Of a stretch of 11,144 nt of DNA, positions 7,017 through 11,144 are shown one piece after another; position 1 is the stretch's first letter, and each line of letters starts with the position of its first letter. Source of the DNA: an uncultured Haemophilus sp. (lineage in GTDB: Bacteria > Pseudomonadota > Gammaproteobacteria > Enterobacterales > Pasteurellaceae). The DNA lies in the NCBI RefSeq assembly GCF_937976265.1, contig NZ_CALJRX010000293.1, positions 1 to 11,144 of the forward strand. The letters run 5' to 3'. The notes beneath the pieces were generated by a model, which was given only the letters and a program-made list of their open reading frames with translations, did no database searches and was not told where the DNA came from. Made by a program: the position numbers and the translations under genes.

Positions 7017-7023
7017 GCCGTGA

Positions 7024-7051
7024 ATTATAAAGCCTTTCGCCTCGTTGGCAA
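7024..7051 (-). promoter_or_regulatory. Sigma-70 promoter of cyaY-recQ
   Basis: On the minus strand, TTGCCA (7051-7046; five of six matches to the -35 consensus) is followed by a 16-bp spacer and a perfect TATAAT (7029-7024). The start should fall near 7017, about 30 bases before the cyaY ATG. Confidence 0.75.
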
Positions 7052-7055
7052 AGGC
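7032..7055. repeat. Inverted repeat in the lptM leader, overlapping the cyaY promoter
   Basis: GCCTTT (7032-7037) pairs with AAAGGC (7050-7055), and GCC (7039-7041) pairs with GGC (7047-7049). This makes a nine-bp stem with a single bulged C (7038) and a five-base loop. In RNA it would be a stable hairpin in the lptM leader. In DNA it spans the -35 box and spacer of the cyaY promoter. There is no good U-run after it, so it is unlikely to be a simple terminator. Confidence 0.6.
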
Positions 7056-7083
7056 AGATTTTACTTATTAGAGAGATTGAAAA

Positions 7084-7209
7084 ATGAAAAAATTACTTTC
7101 TATTTTGTTATTAGGTGCATTCTGCACTTTGGCTACAGGTTGCGGTGTAAAAGGGCCATTATATTTTCCTGAAAAAGAACAGCCGCAAAACACACAAAAA
7201 ACACAATAA
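7084..7209 (+). CDS. lptM: LPS translocon maturation lipoprotein LptM (YifL), very short form
   Basis: A 41-codon gene with GAGAG (7071-7075) eight bases before the ATG. The product begins with a lipoprotein signal (MKKLLSILLLGAFCTLATGC), with lipobox LATGC giving lipidated Cys20. The mature part starts CGVKGPLYFP, the conserved signature of LptM/YifL, then a polar Gln/Asn/Thr/Lys tail. LptM is an outer-membrane lipoprotein that binds LptD-LptE and aids LptD assembly. E. coli YifL has about 67 residues; here the variable tail is much shorter, leaving a mature protein of 22 residues. The neighbours fit: divergent cyaY upstream, and lysA 27 bp downstream where E. coli has dapF. Its size makes it easy to miss in automatic annotation. 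Confidence 0.9.
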   Translation: MKKLLSILLLGAFCTLATGCGVKGPLYFPEKEQPQNTQKTQ

Positions 7210-7215
7210 AAACTG

Positions 7216-7224
7216 ACCGCACTT
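7216..7224 (-). repeat. DNA uptake sequence (hUS) between lptM and lysA
   Basis: Exact ACCGCACTT, a single copy not part of an inverted repeat. It fills most of the 27-bp gap and ends directly before the lysA ribosome binding site (AAAGGA, 7225-7230). Confidence 0.9.
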
Positions 7225-7236
7225 AAAGGATTCGTC

Positions 7237-8487
7237 ATGGATTTTTTCCAATATAAAAACGAGCAACTTTATGTTGAAGATTTGCCCGTCAAACAACTCG
7301 CTGAAGAATTCGGCACACCGCTTTATATTTATTCTCGTGCCACACTTGAACGCCATTGGCATGCCTTTGATTCTGCTTTAGGAAAGCATCCACATTTGAT
7401 TTGTTATGCCGTTAAAGCCAATTCTAATATCGGCATATTAAATGTAATGGCAAAATTAGGCTCAGGCTTTGATATTGTTTCACAGGGCGAATTAGAGCGT
7501 GTCTTAGCAGCTGGCGGAGAGGCTTCAAAAGTGGTCTTTTCCGGCGTGGCAAAATCTCGTACCGAAATTATGCGCGCGTTAGAAGTAGGCATTCGTTGTT
7601 TTAATGTAGAATCTGTTGCGGAATTACACCATATCAACCAAATTGCAGGCGAAATGGGGAAAGTGGCTCCGATTTCTTTACGTGTAAATCCCGATGTTGA
7701 TGCTCATACACACCCTTACATTTCCACAGGATTAAAGGAAAATAAATTTGGTGTGAGCGTAGATGAAGCGCGTGAGGTATATAAATTAGCTGCAACCTTA
7801 CCTCATGTAAAAATTACGGGTATGGATTGTCATATTGGCTCTCAGCTGACTGAATTACAGCCCTTCTTAGATGCGACTGATCGACTCATTCGTTTAATGG
7901 AACAATTAAAAGAAGATGGCATCACGTTAAAACACTTAGATCTCGGTGGTGGTTTAGGCGTAACTTATACTGATGAAACACCACCTCATCCAAGTGATTA
8001 TGCGACAGCACTACTGAATAAATTAAAAGATTATGAAGATCTCGAAATTATTCTAGAACCGGGTCGAGCGATCGCAGCAAATGCTGGGATTTTAGTGGCT
8101 AAAGTGCAATACTTAAAAAGTAATGAAAGCCGTAACTTCGCGATTACCGATACGGGCATGAACGATATGATTCGCCCTGCACTCTATGAAGCTTATATGA
8201 ACATCATTGAAATTGACCGCACTTTAGAGCGTGAAAAAGCCATTTATGATGTTGTCGGTCCAGTATGCGAAACCTCTGATTTCTTAGGCAAGCAGCGTGA
8301 GCTCGCCATTGCTGAAGGTGATTATATTGCTCAACGCTCTGCTGGAGCTTATGGTGCAAGTATGTCTTCAAACTACAATTCTCGTCCACGTACGGCAGAA
8401 GTGTTAGTGGATGGAGACAAAGCTCATTTAATTCGTCGCAGAGAAAATCTCAGCGAATTATGGGCACTAGAAAGCATCGCGAAATAA
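7237..8487 (+). CDS. lysA: Diaminopimelate decarboxylase
   Basis: A 416-residue PLP enzyme of the alanine racemase-like fold III group. It decarboxylates meso-diaminopimelate to L-lysine, the last step of lysine synthesis. The PLP lysine is Lys60 in CYAVKANSN (56-64). Other family motifs are the HIGSQ motif (199-203), the glycine-rich phosphate loop DLGGGLGV (235-242), EPGR (274-277), and the substrate-site segments RPALYEAY (313-320), GPVCETSD (341-348; Cys344, Glu345) and AYGASMSSNYN (371-381). Length is normal. A good ribosome binding site, AAAGGA, precedes the ATG. The short gap from lptM suggests one operon. A strong terminator follows 13 bases after the stop. Confidence 0.97.
   Translation: MDFFQYKNEQLYVEDLPVKQLAEEFGTPLYIYSRATLERHWHAFDSALGKHPHLICYAVKANSNIGILNVMAKLGSGFDIVSQGELERVLAAGGEASKVVFSGVAKSRTEIMRALEVGIRCFNVESVAELHHINQIAGEMGKVAPISLRVNPDVDAHTHPYISTGLKENKFGVSVDEAREVYKLAATLPHVKITGMDCHIGSQLTELQPFLDATDRLIRLMEQLKEDGITLKHLDLGGGLGVTYTDETPPHPSDYATALLNKLKDYEDLEIILEPGRAIAANAGILVAKVQYLKSNESRNFAITDTGMNDMIRPALYEAYMNIIEIDRTLEREKAIYDVVGPVCETSDFLGKQRELAIAEGDYIAQRSAGAYGASMSSNYNSRPRTAEVLVDGDKAHLIRRRENLSELWALESIAK
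8216..8224 (-). repeat. DNA uptake sequence (hUS) in lysA
   Basis: Exact ACCGCACTT, read across codons as Asp-Arg-Thr-Leu (residues 327-330). Confidence 0.9.
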
Positions 8488-8500
8488 ATAGATTGAAAGA

Positions 8501-8537
8501 AAACGGTCAAGATATAAGTCGTCTTGACCGTTTTTTG
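8501..8537. terminator. Bidirectional terminator between lysA and hemN
   Basis: A perfect 12-bp stem, AAACGGTCAAGA (8501-8512) and TCTTGACCGTTT (8522-8533), with a nine-base loop, is followed on the plus strand by more T. The stem is flanked by A on the left, so the minus strand also has a modest T-run for hemN, whose stop lies nine bases away. Unlike the other terminators here it does not use the uptake sequence. Confidence 0.9.
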
Positions 8538-8542
8538 TATGA

Positions 8543-9910
8543 CTAAATAATTCGAGAGAATTGTTGTCGTTTTGCCGCAGCTCTTGAATAAGTATCAAAG
8601 CATAAGCAAATATTACGGATTAATAATCGACCTTTAGGCGAAACTTGTAAGCCTGTTTCTGTTTCAGAAATTAATCCATCTTCAAGTAATGGCTGTAATA
8701 ACTGTAAATCTTCAGCAAAGTGTTTTTTGAAATCAATATTGTATTGTTTTTCAATTGGTGCAAAATCAAGCTTAAAGTTACAAATCAATTGCTTAATCAC
8801 ATCACGGCGTAAGCAATCTTCTTCTGTCATCGCTAAACCTTTATGCAGTGCAATACCTGAATTTTCTACATCATGATAATAATGTTTTAATTCTTTTTGG
8901 TTTTGAGCATATGTATCACCTAATAAACTAATGGCTGATACACCTAAACCGAGCAAATCACATTCTTCCTGAGTAGTATAGCCTTGGAAATTTCGGTGTA
9001 AGACACCTTTCTCTTGAGCAATTGCTAATTCATCATCTGGTTTAGCAAAATGATCCATACCGATAAACTTATAGCCTGCATTGCCTAAGGTTTCAATCGT
9101 TTTCTGTAAGATCTCTAATTTAGTTTCCGGTGGCGGTAATTGATCTTCTTTAATTTTTGCTTGTCCCGCAAATCGACTTGGTAAATGAGCATAGTTAAAG
9201 ATACTTAAACGATCTGGATTTAATTCAATCACTTTATGTAATGTAAACATAAAACTTTCCACATTTTGAAGTGGCAATCCATAAATTAAATCAAGGTTCG
9301 TCGATTGGAAACCTAACTCACGAGCACGAACAAGCAATGCATTCACAAACTCTTCATCTTGTTCACGATTTACCGCTTTTTGAACCGCTTTATTGAAATC
9401 TTGTACACCCATACTGATTCGGTTAAAACCAATATTGCGTAAATGATCAAGCATATCGAGTTCAATCTCGCGTGGGTCCATTTCAATACTGACTTCTGCA
9501 TTATCCGCAATCGTAAAATGATCTTTAAGCATCTTCATCAAACGAGCAGATTGTTCTTCTGTCAAATAAGTCGGTGTACCGCCGCCCCAATGCACTTGAG
9601 TCGCAACACGATTTTTGAATAATTCTGAACGCGCTTTGATTTCTTTTTCAAGGTAATCAAGATAAATATCCGCCTTATGTTGATGACGAGTAATCACCTT
9701 ATTACAGCCACAGAAATAGCAAAGTTTGTGACAAAACGGAATGTGTACGTAAAGGGAAAGTGGTCTTTCCGGATAACGATTGGCCGCTGCAATAAAATCT
9801 TCGTTTGTGTAACTTTCATTAAATTCTAATGCAGTTGGATAAGATGTATAACGAGGTCCTGATTGGTTATATTTTTGAATTAACGCAAGATCCCAAATAA
9901 TTTCAGACAT
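8543..9910 (-). CDS. hemN: Oxygen-independent coproporphyrinogen III oxidase
   Basis: A 455-residue radical-SAM enzyme, close to the 457 residues of E. coli HemN. It oxidatively decarboxylates coproporphyrinogen III to protoporphyrinogen IX without oxygen. The cluster motif lies in HIPFCHKLCYFCGCN (56-70), with Cys60, Cys64 and Cys67 as ligands and Cys69 the extra conserved HemN cysteine. WGGGTPTYL (108-116) is the SAM-binding segment. IEMDPRE and QGYTTQEECDLLGLG are typical of true HemN rather than HemW, and a HemN C-terminal domain follows. The ATG overlaps the stop of the upstream DUF2489 gene by one base (TAATG), with GGGGAA just before it. It is last in the yihI operon and ends in TAG. 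H. influenzae cannot make haem from early precursors; the rest of the pathway cannot be judged here. Confidence 0.96.
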   Translation of the reverse strand: MSEIIWDLALIQKYNQSGPRYTSYPTALEFNESYTNEDFIAAANRYPERPLSLYVHIPFCHKLCYFCGCNKVITRHQHKADIYLDYLEKEIKARSELFKNRVATQVHWGGGTPTYLTEEQSARLMKMLKDHFTIADNAEVSIEMDPREIELDMLDHLRNIGFNRISMGVQDFNKAVQKAVNREQDEEFVNALLVRARELGFQSTNLDLIYGLPLQNVESFMFTLHKVIELNPDRLSIFNYAHLPSRFAGQAKIKEDQLPPPETKLEILQKTIETLGNAGYKFIGMDHFAKPDDELAIAQEKGVLHRNFQGYTTQEECDLLGLGVSAISLLGDTYAQNQKELKHYYHDVENSGIALHKGLAMTEEDCLRRDVIKQLICNFKLDFAPIEKQYNIDFKKHFAEDLQLLQPLLEDGLISETETGLQVSPKGRLLIRNICLCFDTYSRAAAKRQQFSRII

Positions 9911-10353
9911 TAAGCTTCCCCAAATTTCTCTACGTCATTTAAAAACTGACGTAACTCCAACATAATTTCTTCTTCAAATTTTGCTTCTGCACTTTCTCGC
10001 TCAAGATCGAGTTTCATTCTTTCTTTTTTTAACAATGCTTTCCGAGCTTCATGCGTAGGCATTTCTTTTACAATATTATAAAGTGCATACATCGCTTGAT
10101 ATGGCTGCAAAGATTGTCCAAAAGGGAGTAAAAGCATTGATAAACGAATCACTCCTTCTGAATGGTTACAATCTCCATTTTGCATCGCTTTAGCGATAAT
10201 TACCATACTCTCTTTTAGGCGTTTTGTACGTGCTATTTTAGCCTGTTTGATGAGCGTGTTTTGCTCGCGTAACTTTCTCAGTAATTTGAAAGCATAGAAT
10301 GATACGCCAGCAATAATTCCCAAAGCAATAATACTTAAAATAATCGGCCACAT
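9910..10353 (-). CDS. DUF2489 family membrane-anchored protein
   Basis: A 147-residue protein of unknown function that I place in DUF2489, a family usually found between yihI and hemN. One N-terminal membrane segment (about 1-24) leads straight into a basic, largely helical region (residues 25-50). The C-terminal third is charged and probably coiled (about 98-140). The most family-like part is CNHSEGVIRLSMLL (62-75) followed by a Tyr-rich stretch PYQAMYALYNIV (84-95). The likely topology is an N-terminal anchor with the soluble part in the cytoplasm. It starts five bases after the yihI stop and its own stop overlaps the hemN ATG, so translation of all three is probably linked. No enzymatic motif is visible. 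Confidence 0.8.
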   Translation of the reverse strand: MWPIILSIIALGIIAGVSFYAFKLLRKLREQNTLIKQAKIARTKRLKESMVIIAKAMQNGDCNHSEGVIRLSMLLLPFGQSLQPYQAMYALYNIVKEMPTHEARKALLKKERMKLDLERESAEAKFEEEIMLELRQFLNDVEKFGEA

Positions 10354-10358
10354 GACAA

Positions 10359-10916
10359 TTATCTGAATTGGTTGATATCAATCTTCTCGAAGGTTCGATA
10401 GAGATCATCCTCTGTCTCTTCTTCATCTTGAATACCTAATTCTTCCATTAACTGAGCAATACGATCTAAGCATTCATCCACAAATTGTTGATCAGCTTTA
10501 CTAATCGTTTTACCTTCATCTAAGGCATCCAACAATTCATTTAGAATTTCATTATTTTCTAAACGTTCTAACTCAACTTCAGGCGCAAGTTTTTTCGGTT
10601 CTTTGACTACTGGAATTGTCATCCCTTTCTCAGGTTTATTCACAAATTCAACAATCAGTGGAACCTTTTTACGGCTACCAATCCGCGGATCTTTTTGTTC
10701 AACGACTTGATTATGCTTATTTTGCTCAGCGTTACTATGACGAGAACCCGATGCTAAACCTTTATGTTTACGTTTTTTCTTATCTTCTCTTGCCTTAGCG
10801 TCTAATTCATAACGTGTTAATTTCTTACCTGATAGTTTCGGTGCTTCAGGTTTCTTATCTGATTTACGAATTGGCATGATATCGCTAATTTTACGAGTTT
10901 TCTTTTTACGAGCCAT
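10359..10916 (-). CDS. yihI: Der GTPase-activating protein YihI
   Basis: A 185-residue soluble protein matching YihI, which stimulates the GTPase Der (EngA) and so restrains 50S subunit assembly. Residues 1-55 are extremely basic (MARKKKTRK; KKLTRYELDAKAREDKKKRK at 31-50). KDPRIGS (75-81) is the conserved central motif. The C-terminal half is acidic and helical (about 112-160), with an EEETEDD cluster (165-171). E. coli YihI has 169 residues; the extra length lies in the N-terminus and middle. It is first in the yihI-DUF2489-hemN operon and has its own promoter just upstream. Its neighbour on that side is the end of an rRNA operon. Confidence 0.93.
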   Translation of the reverse strand: MARKKKTRKISDIMPIRKSDKKPEAPKLSGKKLTRYELDAKAREDKKKRKHKGLASGSRHSNAEQNKHNQVVEQKDPRIGSRKKVPLIVEFVNKPEKGMTIPVVKEPKKLAPEVELERLENNEILNELLDALDEGKTISKADQQFVDECLDRIAQLMEELGIQDEEETEDDLYRTFEKIDINQFR

Positions 10917-10948
10917 TTGTGTTATTTATCCTATAAAAAATTTTGGTG

Positions 10949-10977
10949 ATTGTACCATTCCACCTCTATTTTCTCAT
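10949..10977 (-). promoter_or_regulatory. Extended -10 promoter of yihI-DUF2489-hemN
   Basis: On the minus strand, ATGAGA (10977-10972; four of six -35 matches) is followed by a 17-bp spacer and TACAAT (10954-10949; five of six). The TG dinucleotide placed one base before the -10 box makes it an extended -10. The start should be near 10942, giving a leader of about 26 bases. Confidence 0.65.
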
Positions 10978-11018
10978 TAAAAGATTTAAACATCTTTAAT
11001 AAAACTATTCTAATTTTG

Positions 11019-11027
11019 ACCGCACTT
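11019..11027 (-). repeat. DNA uptake sequence (hUS) between rRNA operon and yihI
   Basis: Exact ACCGCACTT, a single copy in AT-rich DNA with no paired arm. It lies between the rRNA terminator and the yihI promoter. Confidence 0.9.
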
Positions 11028-11047
11028 TTATTTTATTAAACTCCAAT

Positions 11048-11085
11048 CTAAAAAACAAAAACCCCAAGCTCTTCAGCTCGGGGTT
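11048..11085 (-). terminator. Rho-independent terminator of the rRNA operon
   Basis: On the minus strand, AACCCCGAGCT (11085-11075) pairs with AGCTTGGGGTT (11070-11060) around the tetraloop GAAG, an 11-bp stem with one G-U pair. It is followed by a long U-run (TTTTTGTTTTTT when the last stem bases are included). It starts about ten bases after the 5S 3' end. Confidence 0.95.
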
Positions 11086-11094
11086 CTACATTCA

Positions 11095-11144
11095 GTACCT
11101 GGCGGTGTCCTACTCTCACATGGGGAAGCCCCACACTACCATCG
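11095..11144 (-). rRNA. rrf: 5S ribosomal RNA, 3' part (partial)
   Basis: The minus strand reads CGATGGTAGTGTGGGG, then CCCCATGTGAGAGTAGGACA, then CCGCCAGGTA. This is the conserved 3' half of gamma-proteobacterial 5S rRNA, including the 3' strand of the terminal helix. About 50 of the roughly 115-120 bases are present; the rest lies beyond the window edge. The exact 3' end (11094-11096) is placed by comparison with E. coli. Being 5S, it marks the end of an rrn operon transcribed towards yihI. Confidence 0.95.

Noticed and set aside
7159..7362. Minus-strand open reading frame over lptM and the start of lysA
   Set aside because: It is antisense to two well-supported genes, with no ribosome binding site or recognisable protein.
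8066..8075. GAGCGATCGC in lysA as a Sxy-dependent CRP-S competence site
   Set aside because: It is inside a coding region and lacks the TGCGA-N6-TCGCA arrangement; the symmetry comes from the codons of EPGRAIAAN.
10917..11047. Possible small RNA (CsrC-like, as near E. coli yihI) between the 5S gene and yihI
   Set aside because: The gap is only about 130 bases, has few GGA motifs and no separate terminator; a promoter for yihI explains it.

Overview
The window reads as an ordinary core chromosomal segment of a Pasteurellaceae bacterium in the Haemophilus/Aggregatibacter group. The main sign is ten exact copies of the 9-base DNA uptake sequence AAGTGCGGT (hUS), in both orientations, in about 11 kb. 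AT-rich DNA and Haemophilus-like FbaA, YjjI, RecQ, CyaY, LysA, HemN and YihI proteins agree with this. From memory, the order fbaA, GT9 gene, YczE-like gene, yjjI matches H. influenzae Rd. The waaL-like gene, the absence of yjjW and the junction to recQ do not, so a relative such as H. parainfluenzae fits better; the species is inferred, not shown.

Layout. Positions 1-74 hold the last codons of fbaA, followed by a terminator built from uptake-sequence arms (about 96-125). Positions 156-2428 hold two overlapping surface-polysaccharide genes on the plus strand: a WaaL-like O-antigen ligase/polymerase and a GT9 (heptosyltransferase-like) glycosyltransferase. A YczE-like membrane protein on the minus strand (2378-3043) runs into the GT9 gene tail to tail, overlapping by 51 bp. 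A regulatory region with a near-perfect CRP site, a probable FNR site and a good sigma-70 promoter precedes yjjI (3234-4775), a glycyl radical enzyme gene without its usual activase neighbour. A symmetrical uptake-sequence terminator (4780-4819) separates yjjI from the minus-strand cyaY-recQ operon (6988 to 4818).

A 95-bp divergent region (6989-7083) carries face-to-face promoters. It leads right into lptM, a 41-codon lipoprotein gene, and lysA (to 8487). A bidirectional terminator (about 8501-8537) separates lysA from the minus-strand operon yihI-DUF2489-hemN (10916 to 8543). The right edge holds the 3' end of a minus-strand 5S rRNA gene and the rRNA operon terminator, so an rrn operon lies just outside the window and is transcribed towards yihI.

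Functions represented are LPS decoration and transport (WaaL-like, GT9, LptM), lysine biosynthesis (LysA), iron and haem metabolism (CyaY, HemN), DNA repair (RecQ), ribosome assembly control (YihI) and anaerobic radical chemistry (YjjI, HemN). I found no mobile element, CRISPR array, phage gene, toxin-antitoxin pair or defence system. The points most worth a second look are the orphan yjjI with its CRP/FNR region, the overlapping cyaY/lptM promoters with a hairpin, the very short LptM, the repeated TAATG gene junctions, and the use of uptake sequences as terminators and as a stop codon.
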